Both the position numbers and the translations under genes were made by a program. A stretch of DNA of 14,771 bases from Pseudomonadota bacterium (lineage in GTDB: Bacteria; Pseudomonadota; Gammaproteobacteria; Xanthomonadales; Xanthomonadaceae): assembly GCA_023392975.1 (NCBI GenBank), contig JAEWNA010000084.1:1-14771 (forward strand), in the 5' to 3' direction. Position 1 is the first letter of the stretch; each line of letters begins with the position of its first letter. Under the pieces are notes generated by a model. It did no database searches. It was given only the letters and a program-made list of their open reading frames with translations, and was not told the DNA's origin. Below, in pieces: positions 7,080-14,771 of this stretch.

Positions 7080-8395
7080 GCGCACTGCCGCTCAATCCGA
7101 GCCTGTCGATGCGGCCGCGGTCGGTGCCGCCGAGCGCCTGGACCGGCCATTTGCCGTTCGCGTTCTGGGCGGTGGAAGAGGCGCGTCCGCGTGTGCTGGT
7201 CGAGCTCGGCAGCCACAACGGTACGTCGTATCTCGCCTTCTGCCAGGCCGTGGTCCGCTGCGGCCTGGAGACCAAGTGCTTCGCGGTCGACACCTGGCAG
7301 GGCGACGAGCACTCCGGCTTCTATGGCGACGAGGTGCTGCAGGCGCTGGCGAAGCAGCACGATCCGCTCTATGGCGGCTTTTCGCAGCTGATGCGGATGA
7401 CCTTCGACGAGGCATTGCCGTATTTCTCCGACGGCACCGTCGACCTGCTGCACATCGACGGCCTGCACACCTACGAGGCGGTGAAGCACGATTTCGAGAG
7501 CTGGCGGCCGAAGCTGTCCGACCGCGCGGTGGTGCTGTTCCACGACACCATGGTCCGCGAGCGCGGGTTCGGGGTGTGGAAGCTCTGGGAAGAACTGCGT
7601 GCGCAGTATCCGGCGTTCGAGTTCCAGCACACCCACGGGCTGGGTGTGCTGCTGGTCGGCGACCGCGCGCCGGACGCGTTCCGGGCGCTGGCCGCGCTGT
7701 CCGGTACGGAGGACGAGGTCCCGGTGCAGCGTCTGTTCGAGGCGCTGGGTGCGCGGATCGTCGCCGAAACGCGCGCCGACGACACCGAGCGTCATCTCGC
7801 CCAGGCGATGCAGGACGCGCAGGGTGCGATGAAGGCCGCCGGCGAGGCCCATGAATATCTCGCCGGTCGCATCCGCACGCTGGAAGGCGAGCGCGACACG
7901 CTGCGGAACACGCTGGATGCGGCACAGGCGCTGGCCCGCCAGCACGAGCAGGCGCAGGTCAGGCTCGAAGCCGACCTCGCCGGTCGCCAGCATGCCCTCG
8001 CCGAAGAGCGCCGCGCGCTCGAAGGCCGGATCGCCGCGCTGACCGACGCCGGCATGCTCGCGCGCGACCGCGCCGGTGCGCTGGACGCCGAACTTCGGCT
8101 GATGCGTGACGTGCGGGCGGCGCTGGAATCGGATCTGCGTCGAGGGGCCGAGCAACGCGCCGATCTCGCAGCCCGGCTGGTCGAGGCCGAGGCAGCCCGC
8201 GACGCAGGGACGGCCGATGCCGCCGATCGCGCGGCTGCGGATGCTGCGACCCTCGAGACCCTGCGCACGACGCTGGCGGAACGCGAAGCGCGGCTGGCGG
8301 CGCTGCAGGCGCAATGCGACGAGTTGCTGGCGTCGACCAGTTGGAAGATCACCGCGCCGGCGCGCTGGCTGTCGGCCCTGGTGCGGGGCCGTTGA
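7076..8395 (+). CDS. SAM-dependent methyltransferase fused to a long coiled coil
   Basis: This 439-residue protein has an N-terminal class I methyltransferase domain (about 30-200) of the Methyltransf_24/CmcI-like type: SAM motif VLVELGSHNGTSYL (40-53), acidic D72 in VDTW, a likely metal/active-site block HIDGLHTYEAV (126-136) and LFHDTM (154-159). Residues about 235-415 are a nearly uninterrupted Ala/Arg/Glu/Leu helix with heptad character, with weaker spots at TDAGM and near DAGTADAADR. The last 18 residues (SWKITAPARW onward) match a tail I recall from many polysaccharide glycosyltransferases and related proteins. A methyltransferase followed by a coiled coil, beside a Wzt with a carbohydrate-binding domain, resembles the O-antigen chain terminator WbdD, though no kinase domain is seen. 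The ATG overlaps the previous stop. Role as terminator/ruler is inference. Confidence 0.85.
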   Translation: MSALPLNPSLSMRPRSVPPSAWTGHLPFAFWAVEEARPRVLVELGSHNGTSYLAFCQAVVRCGLETKCFAVDTWQGDEHSGFYGDEVLQALAKQHDPLYGGFSQLMRMTFDEALPYFSDGTVDLLHIDGLHTYEAVKHDFESWRPKLSDRAVVLFHDTMVRERGFGVWKLWEELRAQYPAFEFQHTHGLGVLLVGDRAPDAFRALAALSGTEDEVPVQRLFEALGARIVAETRADDTERHLAQAMQDAQGAMKAAGEAHEYLAGRIRTLEGERDTLRNTLDAAQALARQHEQAQVRLEADLAGRQHALAEERRALEGRIAALTDAGMLARDRAGALDAELRLMRDVRAALESDLRRGAEQRADLAARLVEAEAARDAGTADAADRAAADAATLETLRTTLAEREARLAALQAQCDELLASTSWKITAPARWLSALVRGR

Positions 8396-8397
8396 CG

Positions 8398-11300
8398 ATG
8401 GCGTCGTTGCGCGCATTCGTCGGTCGGGCGGTCCAGGGTGCATACCGGGCGTTGCCGGTGTCCTGGGAGCTGCGGCTGGCGGTCAAGGACGCGGTGTTCA
8501 TCGCGCTGCGGCCGCTGATCGGCAATACCAACGTCTACCGCCGCTGGCATGCGTTCCGTGGCCGCCGACTGTCGCTGGCCGCAGCGCGCACGGCAGGGCA
8601 GGCCGGACAGGACGCGGACGTGGCGCTGCCGCCGCCCGGTCGCGATGCCGCGGAAACGCTGGCCGGGGCGTCGCCCGCGTACGCGCGCTGGATGCGCGAC
8701 GTGTTGGCGAACGCCCGCGTGCCGCGCAGCGCGCACTACGTGTCCGCGCCCGCGTCGGCGCCGCCCGCGGTGGTGCGGGCGAAGGCGATCGCGTTCTACC
8801 TGCCGCAGTTCCATCCGATTCCCGAGAACGATGCCTGGTGGGGCCGCGGCTTCACCGAGTGGACCAACGTCACCAAGGCGGTGCCGCAGTTCGTCGGCCA
8901 CGAGCAGCCGAAGCTGCCGGGCGAGCTCGGCTTCTACGACCTGCGCCTGATCGACGTCATGCGCCGCCAGGCGGAACTGGCGAAGCTGCATGGCGTCCAC
9001 GGTTTCTGCTTCCACCACTACTGGTTCGCCGGGCGGCGCCTGCTGGAACGTCCGCTGGACCAGTTGCTGGCGCATCCGGAGATCGACCTGCCGTTCTGCC
9101 TGTGCTGGGCGAACGAGAACTGGACCCGGCGCTGGGACGGCCAGGACGCCGACATCCTGCTCGGCCAGGACTACTGCGACGAGAGCGACGAACGCTTCAT
9201 CCGCGATCTCGAACCGTACCTGCGCGACGGGCGCTACATCCGCATCGACGGCCGTCCGCTGCTGATCATGTACCGGCCTTCGCTGCTGCCCGATGCGCGG
9301 CGGACGCTGGAGACCTGGCGGCGCTGCGCGCGCGACGCGGGCTTCGGCGAGCTGTTCCTGGCGATGGTGCAGTTCGACGTCGACGACCCGCGCGTCTACG
9401 GCTTCGACGCGGCGATCGAATTCCCGCCGCACAAGCTCGCGCGCGGGCTCGACCCGATCAATGAGACGCTGGAACGGGTCAATTCCGACTATGCCGGCAA
9501 CATCGTCGACTATCGCGAGATGGTCGAGAACGCGCTGCACTGGCCGCCGGAGGACTACGCACTTTTCCGCGGCGTGTCGCCGAGCTGGGACAACGAGGCG
9601 CGCAAGCCCGGTCGTGGCTACACCTTCGCCCATGCCTCGCCGCCGGAATACGCGCGCTGGCTGGAGGCGGCCGTCGGCTACGCCGAGCGCCATCCCGTCG
9701 CCGGCGAGCGCGTGGTGTTCGTCAACGCCTGGAACGAGTGGGCCGAAGGCGCGATGCTCGAACCCGATTCGCGCCACGGCTACGCGCACCTCGACGCCAC
9801 CCGCCGGGTGCTGTCGGCGACGCCGTCGCGCGGCACGCTCGCGTTGATCTCGCATGACGCGCATCCGCACGGCGCGCAGTACCTCGCGCTGAACCTGGCG
9901 CGGGAGTGGAAGCGGATCGGCTTCGAGGTCGTCGTGCTGCTGCAGGGCGACGGTCGGCTGGAAGCGGATTTCGAGGCGGTCGGTCAGGTGCATCGGCTGT
10001 ACACGATGACGCCCGAGGCCATCGCCGCGCTGGCGCGGAGGCTGCATGCGGACGGTTGCGATGCGTTGATCGCCAACACCGCGGTGTCCGGGCGGGTCGC
10101 GCCGGTGTTCGCCGCGGCCGGTCTGCGCGTGGTCGCGCTGGTCCACGAACTGCCGGGCGTGATCGCGCAGTACGGATTGGCGCCGGCCGTCGCCGCGCTG
10201 GCCCGCGACAGTGTCGCGGTGGTGGTTGCGGCAGAGGACGTGCGCGACGGTCTGCGGTCGCATTGGCCGGCCGATGTGTCGCACGACAAGCTCGTCCTGC
10301 GGCCACAGGGCCTGTTCACCCGCAGCCGCTATCGCGGCGGGGTGGGGCGCGACGAGGCGCGCCGCCGGCTGCGCGCGAAGTTCGCGCTGCCGGACACCGC
10401 GAAGATCGTGCTCGCCGTCGGCTATGCCGACCGGCGCAAGGGCGTGGACCTGCTCGCGCAGGCGATGGTGCGACTATGCGCGCGCGACGCCGACGCCCAC
10501 GCGATCTGGGTCGGGCATCGCGATGTCGATCTCGACGCCGAGCTCGATGGCCTGCTTGTGGAGGCCGGCATCGCCGACCGCTTCCATTTCGCCGGCCTCG
10601 ATTTCGATACCGACGATTTCTACGCCGGCGCCGACGTCTACGCGCTCAGCTCGCGCGAGGACCCGTTCCCGTCGGTGGTGCTGGAGAGCCTGTCGGTGGG
10701 CACGCCGGTGGTCGCCTTCGCCGGCACCGGCGGCGGCGCGCGGCTGGTGGAGACCCACGACGCCGGGCACGTGGTGCCGGCGTTCGACATCGACGCCTAC
10801 GCCGACGCGCTCGCCGCGCTGCTCGACGATCCGCTGCTGCGCGAGGCCTGCGGCGAGGCCGGCCGCGCGCTGATCGATCGCGACTTCTCGTTCCGCGACT
10901 ACGCGCTGGCGCTGGCGGCGATGGCCGGGCGCCGGCTGCCGCGGGTGTCGGTGGTGGTGCCGAACTACAACTACGCCCGCTACCTGCGCGAGCGCCTGTC
11001 GAGCATCGCCGAGCAGACCTGGCCGATCGCCGAGATCCTGGTGCTGGACGATGCGTCGACCGACGACAGCGTCGCCGTGCTGCACGCGCTGCGCGGCGGC
11101 ATCGCGCCGGAGCCGCGGATCGAGTTGAACGCGACCAACTCCGGCTCGGTGTTCCGGCAGTGGCGCAAGGGCGTCGAAATGGCTTCGGGCGACTACGTCT
11201 GGATCGCCGAGGCGGATGACCTGGCGAAGCCGGCCTTCCTCGAAACCCTCGTCGCCGCGCTGGAAGCACGCCCGGACGTGGCGATGGCCTACTGCGAATC

Positions 11301-11802
11301 CGAGGCGATCGACGCCGACGGCGCGCTCCTGATGCCCGACTATCGCGCCTGGACCCGCGACCTGTCGCCGGAGAAGTGGAACGCCGCCTACACCGCCAGC
11401 GGCGCCGACGAGGCGGCGCAGGGGCTGGGCGTGAAGAACACCATCCCGAACGTCAGCGCGGTGCTGTTCCGCCGCGCACCGCTGCTGGCGGTGCTGCGCG
11501 AGCACGAGGACGAGATCTGCGGCTACCGCGTCGCCGGCGACTGGGTGGCCTACCTGCACCTGCTGGCGCGCGGCGGCATCCATTACGCCCCGGCGGTGCT
11601 CAATCGCCATCGCCGGCATCGCAGCAGCGTGACCTCCGACGCCGACCTCGCACGCCATTGCGACGAGGTCGCGCGCGCGCAAGACGTGGCCGCACGCGTG
11701 TTCGCGCTCGACACGGGCGTGCGCGAGACGGCCGCCGAATACGTGCGCAGCCTGCGCCGCCAGTTCGGCCTGCCCGACCTCGCCCAGACGGAGCCCGGCT
11801 GA
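8398..11802 (+). CDS. Three-domain glycosyltransferase: WbsX/GH99-like, GT4 and GT2
   Basis: This 1134-residue protein has a poorly conserved N-terminus (1-125), then a WbsX/GH99-like domain (about 126-470) with IAFYLPQFHPIPEND, GFTEWTNV and WNEWAEGAMLEPD (445-457). A GT-B domain of the GT4 kind follows (about 479-845), with VGYADRRKG (674-682) and SREDPFPSVVLES (752-764), the usual nucleotide-sugar site with Asp in place of the first Glu. A GT2 domain (about 848-1130) shows VSVVVPNYN, VLDDAST (882-888) and the EADD metal motif (938-941). It probably adds two or three different sugars to the growing chain at the inner membrane's cytoplasmic face. The frame is also open upstream of 8398, but the ATG two bases after the previous stop fits the operon. 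It is the only glycosyltransferase protein in the window. Donor and linkage are unknown. Confidence 0.9.
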   Translation: MASLRAFVGRAVQGAYRALPVSWELRLAVKDAVFIALRPLIGNTNVYRRWHAFRGRRLSLAAARTAGQAGQDADVALPPPGRDAAETLAGASPAYARWMRDVLANARVPRSAHYVSAPASAPPAVVRAKAIAFYLPQFHPIPENDAWWGRGFTEWTNVTKAVPQFVGHEQPKLPGELGFYDLRLIDVMRRQAELAKLHGVHGFCFHHYWFAGRRLLERPLDQLLAHPEIDLPFCLCWANENWTRRWDGQDADILLGQDYCDESDERFIRDLEPYLRDGRYIRIDGRPLLIMYRPSLLPDARRTLETWRRCARDAGFGELFLAMVQFDVDDPRVYGFDAAIEFPPHKLARGLDPINETLERVNSDYAGNIVDYREMVENALHWPPEDYALFRGVSPSWDNEARKPGRGYTFAHASPPEYARWLEAAVGYAERHPVAGERVVFVNAWNEWAEGAMLEPDSRHGYAHLDATRRVLSATPSRGTLALISHDAHPHGAQYLALNLAREWKRIGFEVVVLLQGDGRLEADFEAVGQVHRLYTMTPEAIAALARRLHADGCDALIANTAVSGRVAPVFAAAGLRVVALVHELPGVIAQYGLAPAVAALARDSVAVVVAAEDVRDGLRSHWPADVSHDKLVLRPQGLFTRSRYRGGVGRDEARRRLRAKFALPDTAKIVLAVGYADRRKGVDLLAQAMVRLCARDADAHAIWVGHRDVDLDAELDGLLVEAGIADRFHFAGLDFDTDDFYAGADVYALSSREDPFPSVVLESLSVGTPVVAFAGTGGGARLVETHDAGHVVPAFDIDAYADALAALLDDPLLREACGEAGRALIDRDFSFRDYALALAAMAGRRLPRVSVVVPNYNYARYLRERLSSIAEQTWPIAEILVLDDASTDDSVAVLHALRGGIAPEPRIELNATNSGSVFRQWRKGVEMASGDYVWIAEADDLAKPAFLETLVAALEARPDVAMAYCESEAIDADGALLMPDYRAWTRDLSPEKWNAAYTASGADEAAQGLGVKNTIPNVSAVLFRRAPLLAVLREHEDEICGYRVAGDWVAYLHLLARGGIHYAPAVLNRHRRHRSSVTSDADLARHCDEVARAQDVAARVFALDTGVRETAAEYVRSLRRQFGLPDLAQTEPG

Positions 11803-11803
11803 G

Positions 11804-12748
11804 ATGCGCGCGCTGATCGTCGGCGGCAACGGCTTCATCGGATCCCACCTCGCCGAGGGATTGCGCGCGGACGGGCATGCCGTGCGCGTGCTCGATCCGG
11901 GCGTGGCCCGCACCGACACCGACTGGTCCGGCATCGACTATCGCCGTGGATTGCACACCGACGCGGCGACCCTGGCCGATGCGCTGGGCGGCATCGACAC
12001 CGTATTCCACCTCGCCAGCACCACCGTGCCGGCCACATCCAACCGCGATCCGGTCCACGACGTCTCGACCAACCTGGTCGGCGCGCTCGGCCTGATCGCC
12101 GCGCTGGAGGCGGCCGGCATCCGCCGCGTCGTGTTCTTTTCCTCCGGCGGCACCGTCTACGGCAATCCCGAGCGCGTGCCGGTGCGCGAGGACCATCCGC
12201 TGCGGCCGATCTCCTCTTACGGCATCGTCAAGGTCGCAGTCGAGCAGTACCTGCGCATGTACGGCCATCTCGGCCGGCTCGATCCGCTGGTCCTGCGCCC
12301 GTCGAATCCCTACGGTCCGCGCCAGTCCGCCGCGGGCGGGCAGGGCTTCGTCGCCGCCGCGCTCGCACGCGCGCAGGCGGGCGAGGGGCTGCAGATCTGG
12401 GGCGATGGCAGGACCGTGCGCGACTATCTCTACATCGACGATCTCGTCCGCCTCGCCATCGACGCCGCCGCCAGCGACGCCACCGGCGTGTTCAATGCCG
12501 GCAGCGGTGAGGGGCGCAGCCTCGACGACATCCGCGACGCGGTCGTGCGCGTCACCGGCCGCCCGCTGCCGACCGAGTACCTGCCGGCGCGCGGGTTCGA
12601 CGTGCGCGAGGTCGTGCTCGACACCGATGCCGCGCGCGCCCGGTTCGACTGGGTGCCGCGCATCGATCTCGACGCAGGCATCGCCCGCACCTGGCACTGG
12701 CTGCAGTCCGGCGCCCGTTCTCTTCCCCCAGTACAAGGATCCCCCTGA
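11804..12748 (+). CDS. NAD-dependent epimerase/dehydratase (extended SDR, GalE-like)
   Basis: This 314-residue extended short-chain dehydrogenase has the nucleotide-binding GGNGFIG (7-13), the FHLAS strand (68-72), an active-site region SSGGTVYG (113-120) and catalytic Y139 and K143 in SSYGIVK, followed by RPSNPYGPRQ (165-174) and DYLYIDDLV (207-215), typical of UDP-glucose 4-epimerase and nucleotide-sugar dehydratase relatives. It most likely converts a nucleotide sugar to the donor used by the neighbouring glycosyltransferase. Whether it is an epimerase, dehydratase or reductase cannot be settled by eye. The ATG lies one base after the previous stop, and its own stop overlaps the next ATG (TGATG), so it sits inside the operon. 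Length is normal for the family. Confidence 0.88.
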   Translation: MRALIVGGNGFIGSHLAEGLRADGHAVRVLDPGVARTDTDWSGIDYRRGLHTDAATLADALGGIDTVFHLASTTVPATSNRDPVHDVSTNLVGALGLIAALEAAGIRRVVFFSSGGTVYGNPERVPVREDHPLRPISSYGIVKVAVEQYLRMYGHLGRLDPLVLRPSNPYGPRQSAAGGQGFVAAALARAQAGEGLQIWGDGRTVRDYLYIDDLVRLAIDAAASDATGVFNAGSGEGRSLDDIRDAVVRVTGRPLPTEYLPARGFDVREVVLDTDAARARFDWVPRIDLDAGIARTWHWLQSGARSLPPVQGSP

Positions 12749-13596
12749 TGACCGTTTCCCCCGGCGCCGACGGCGCGTGGCTCCAGACCCTGATCCGCAG
12801 TCTCGATGCGACCGAAGTCAGCCCGCTCGGCGAGACGCTGCCGCGCTTCCCCTCGACCCAGATGCAGGAAAACACCACCGGGTTGTCGTCGGAAGCCGCG
12901 CTGCGCCAGGCGCATGCCTTCTATGCCGACGTCGACCGCGAGATGCAGGCGATCGGTCGCCCGCTCGGCCCGGACACCCGCGTGCTCGACTTCGGCTTCG
13001 GTTGGGGTCGCATCTCGCGGACCTTCATGGAGAAGGTGTCGATCCGCAATCTGTACGGTGTCGACGTTGACCCGTCGTTCACCGAGATGACCCGGTCGCT
13101 GTTCGACTCCGACCACTTCCAGACCTGTGCGCCGTTCCCGCCGATCCCGTTCGATGACGCAAGCTTCGATCTGGTGATTTCCTACTCGGTGTTCTCGCAC
13201 CTGTCCGAGCGCGCCTGCGCCGACTGGATGCGCGAGTTCGCGCGGCTGGTGCGTCCGGGTGGCGTGGTCGCCTGGACCACGCGCCACGATTCGTTCTTCG
13301 GCTTCTGCGAGTGGGCGCGGGCGCAGGGCGCGTCGGCGTCGAGCTACATCCAGGCGCTGGGCGCGCTGTTCCTGGACATCGACGACGCCCGCCGTCGCTA
13401 CGCGGCCGGCGAGATCGTCCACGCGTCCTCCGACGGCGTCGGCGGCGGCGGTCCGCGCGACAGCAGCTTCTACGGCGAGACCTGGATCCCCGAGGCCTAC
13501 GCCCGCAGCGCCTATGCCGAGCACTTCGACCTGGTCGCCGTCTGCCACGACGGGTCGAAGTACGACCAGGCCTGTTTCGTCTTCCAGCGCAAATGA
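12748..13596 (+). CDS. Class I SAM-dependent methyltransferase
   Basis: This 282-residue protein has an N-terminal helical region (1-75) with GLSSEAALRQAHAFY, then a Rossmann methyltransferase core: motif I VLDFGFGWGRIS (79-90), acidic strand YGVDVDPS (103-110), ISYSVFSHLSE (144-154) and LVRPGGVVAWT (167-177). The C-terminal third is an insert-rich region with GETWIPEAYA that may form the acceptor pocket. It is the third methyltransferase in the cluster and is not closely similar by eye to the other two, so it probably has another acceptor. A ribosome site AAGGA (12735-12739) lies inside the end of the preceding gene, and the ATG overlaps that gene's stop. The substrate is likely a sugar or glycan, by context only. 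Confidence 0.85.
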   Translation: MTVSPGADGAWLQTLIRSLDATEVSPLGETLPRFPSTQMQENTTGLSSEAALRQAHAFYADVDREMQAIGRPLGPDTRVLDFGFGWGRISRTFMEKVSIRNLYGVDVDPSFTEMTRSLFDSDHFQTCAPFPPIPFDDASFDLVISYSVFSHLSERACADWMREFARLVRPGGVVAWTTRHDSFFGFCEWARAQGASASSYIQALGALFLDIDDARRRYAAGEIVHASSDGVGGGGPRDSSFYGETWIPEAYARSAYAEHFDLVAVCHDGSKYDQACFVFQRK

Positions 13597-13614
13597 GTTC
13601 CGGCCGGCCGGAAC
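13597..13614. repeat. Perfect 18-bp palindrome between methyltransferase and dioxygenase
   Basis: GTTCCGGCCGGCCGGAAC starts directly after the stop codon of the methyltransferase gene and reads identically on both strands. It has no spacer and is followed by no T-run, so it does not fit an ordinary terminator. It could be a dimeric protein-binding site, an RNA stability hairpin, or a chance product of GC-rich sequence. Confidence 0.6.
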
Positions 13615-13635
13615 ACCCACGACGAGGTTCGCCCC

Positions 13636-14604
13636 ATGTACCGTGAACAAGACTGGATCCGGGACCGTCCCTGGATCGACCATCCCGATGCCGACATCGA
13701 CGCCTACGTCGACGGCCTGACCGAAGACCCCGGGTTCGACCTGCGCACGGCGCTGCGCCAATGGCAGACGCACGGCATCGTGCTGTTCCCCGGCGTGGTC
13801 GACACGGCGCTGATCGATGCGCTGAAGCACGACATCGACCATCTGCGCGCCCACTACCGCGACTTCGACCTGCTGGTCGAGACCTCCGGCGTGCAGAAGC
13901 ACATCCTCGACCTGACCGAGGAGGAGCTGAACTCCCCCGGGCTCAAGTTCAACAGCATCCACACCATCTCGCGCGCGGCCGCGCACCTGAGCCTGACCCG
14001 CGAGGTCTCGCGGTTCCTGTCGCACGTGTTCCGTGCACCGCCGTGCGCGATGCAGTCGCTGACCTTCTACAAGGGCAGCCAGCAGCCGATCCACATCGAC
14101 TACCCGTACGTGCGCTGCCAGACGCCGGTGGCACACCTGGCCGCCAGCTGGATCCCGCTGGAGGATATCCATCCGGATTCCGGGCCGCTGGCCTATTACC
14201 CCGGCTCCCACCGCGAAGGCGCCTCGGGTTTCTTCGACTGGGGCGACGGTTCGATCCTGATGGAACCCGAGAGCGGCCGCACGCCGATCGAGTTCAGCCA
14301 CTATCTCGCCGAGCGCATGCAGGCCAGCGGCATTCCGGCGCAGGTCTACTGTCCGCACAAGGGCGACGCCCTCGTCTGGCACGGCAACCTCTCGCACGAG
14401 GGCACCGCGATCCGGGACCCGGACCTGACGCGCAAGTCCTACGTCACCCACTACACGTCGCTGGACGCCTATCCGAAGGCCCATCTCAAGCCGACCGCGC
14501 CCGAAGCCGGCTGGCTGGCCCACGAGAACGGCGGCTACGTGTTCGAATACAGCTGGCTCGGTGACATGAACCAGCTGCCCAGCATTTCCCTCGATACCCG
14601 CTGA
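13636..14604 (+). CDS. Phytanoyl-CoA dioxygenase (PhyH) family Fe(II)/2-oxoglutarate enzyme
   Basis: This 322-residue double-stranded beta-helix oxygenase shows an iron-binding facial triad: H153 and D155 in QQPIHIDYP, and H254 in HGNLSHEG. R266 (in DLTRKSYVTHY), twelve residues after the last histidine, is suited to bind 2-oxoglutarate. GPLAYYPGSHREG (183-195) and GDALVWHG (243-250) are typical PhyH signatures. Such enzymes hydroxylate or otherwise oxidise small molecules, lipids or tailoring substrates. In a polysaccharide cluster a sugar, a sugar substituent or a lipid is a plausible target, but nothing in the sequence identifies it. The ATG at 13636 has GAGG (13624-13627) upstream and lies 39 bases after the previous gene, one of the two largest gaps in the cluster. 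Confidence 0.87.
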   Translation: MYREQDWIRDRPWIDHPDADIDAYVDGLTEDPGFDLRTALRQWQTHGIVLFPGVVDTALIDALKHDIDHLRAHYRDFDLLVETSGVQKHILDLTEEELNSPGLKFNSIHTISRAAAHLSLTREVSRFLSHVFRAPPCAMQSLTFYKGSQQPIHIDYPYVRCQTPVAHLAASWIPLEDIHPDSGPLAYYPGSHREGASGFFDWGDGSILMEPESGRTPIEFSHYLAERMQASGIPAQVYCPHKGDALVWHGNLSHEGTAIRDPDLTRKSYVTHYTSLDAYPKAHLKPTAPEAGWLAHENGGYVFEYSWLGDMNQLPSISLDTR

Positions 14605-14613
14605 GGATCCCCG

Positions 14614-14771
14614 ATGTCCTTCCCCCTGCGCACTTCCCTGCTCGCCGCGGCGCTCGCGGCGTCCCTGTCCGCCTGCAACGCGCCCACGCCGCCGGCACAA
14701 CCCGAGGCGACCCCGCCGGCCGCCACCGACACCGCGCCTCCGGCCGCGCCCGAGCCGCCGCCGGTCCCGGC
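14614..14771 (+). CDS. Start of a Pro/Ala-rich lipoprotein, cut by the window edge
   Basis: An ATG at 14614, with GAGGA at 14603-14607 as ribosome site, opens a frame that runs off the window. The visible 52 residues begin MSFPLRTSLLAAALA and contain a lipobox LSAC with the lipidated cysteine at residue 21, followed by Asn. That residue does not fit the Asp inner-membrane retention signal, so outer-membrane sorting is likely. The mature part is Pro, Ala and Thr rich, a flexible tether before an unseen domain. It begins 9 bases after the dioxygenase stop and may belong to the same operon. The function cannot be told from the part present. Confidence 0.75.
   Translation, partial: MSFPLRTSLLAAALAASLSACNAPTPPAQPEATPPAATDTAPPAAPEPPPVP

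Noticed and set aside
7792..10284. 830-residue minus-strand open frame.
   Set aside because: It lies opposite the methyltransferase-coiled-coil and glycosyltransferase genes and shows no recognisable motif, only Arg/His/Gln-rich sequence.
12430..14700. 756-residue minus-strand open frame.
   Set aside because: It covers three convincing plus-strand genes and is compositionally a shadow.

Overview
The window reads as a chromosomal segment of a very GC-rich gammaproteobacterium, most likely of the Xanthomonadaceae/Lysobacteraceae (Lysobacter, Luteimonas or a relative). This rests on codon use that looks uniformly G/C-ending by eye, and on a cystathionine beta-synthase/cystathionine gamma-lyase (metB) pair followed directly by an ABC-transporter-dependent polysaccharide cluster. 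In Xanthomonas the variable LPS O-antigen locus is known to lie between metB and etfA, and the left border here has the same arrangement. No genome-level assignment could be checked. All convincing genes are on the + strand.

Left part (1-3049): the tail of a coiled-coil gene overlaps a secreted coiled-coil protein with a Lys/Pro-rich tail. A ~450-base gene-free stretch follows, holding several G/C-rich hairpins and a good intrinsic terminator (possible small RNA). Next come a small YdcH/DUF465 protein and then cystathionine beta-synthase behind an extended -10 promoter.

Sulfur to surface-glycan boundary (3050-4300): metB makes or cleaves cystathionine. Only 8 bases after its stop begins the polysaccharide exporter permease Wzm, so the glycan genes look coupled to metB transcription.

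Glycan cluster (4246-14604): the genes are wzm, wzt (with a C-terminal carbohydrate-binding domain), a small methyltransferase, a methyltransferase fused to a long coiled coil, a 1134-residue three-domain glycosyltransferase (WbsX/GH99-like, GT4, GT2), an NAD-dependent sugar epimerase/dehydratase, a third methyltransferase and a phytanoyl-CoA-dioxygenase-family Fe(II)/2-oxoglutarate enzyme. The genes overlap or nearly abut, with largest gaps of about 37-39 bases, so they probably form one operon. Inferred working model: the large glycosyltransferase builds the chain, one of the methyltransferases (best candidate the coiled-coil fusion) caps it and may set its length, Wzt recognises the cap, and Wzm/Wzt export the glycan to the periplasm for ligation to lipid A-core. 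The dioxygenase may add a further modification.

Right edge (14614-14771): the start of a Pro/Ala-rich lipoprotein, which may mark the end of the cluster or be its last visible member. No tRNA, rRNA, insertion sequence, CRISPR array or attachment site was seen.
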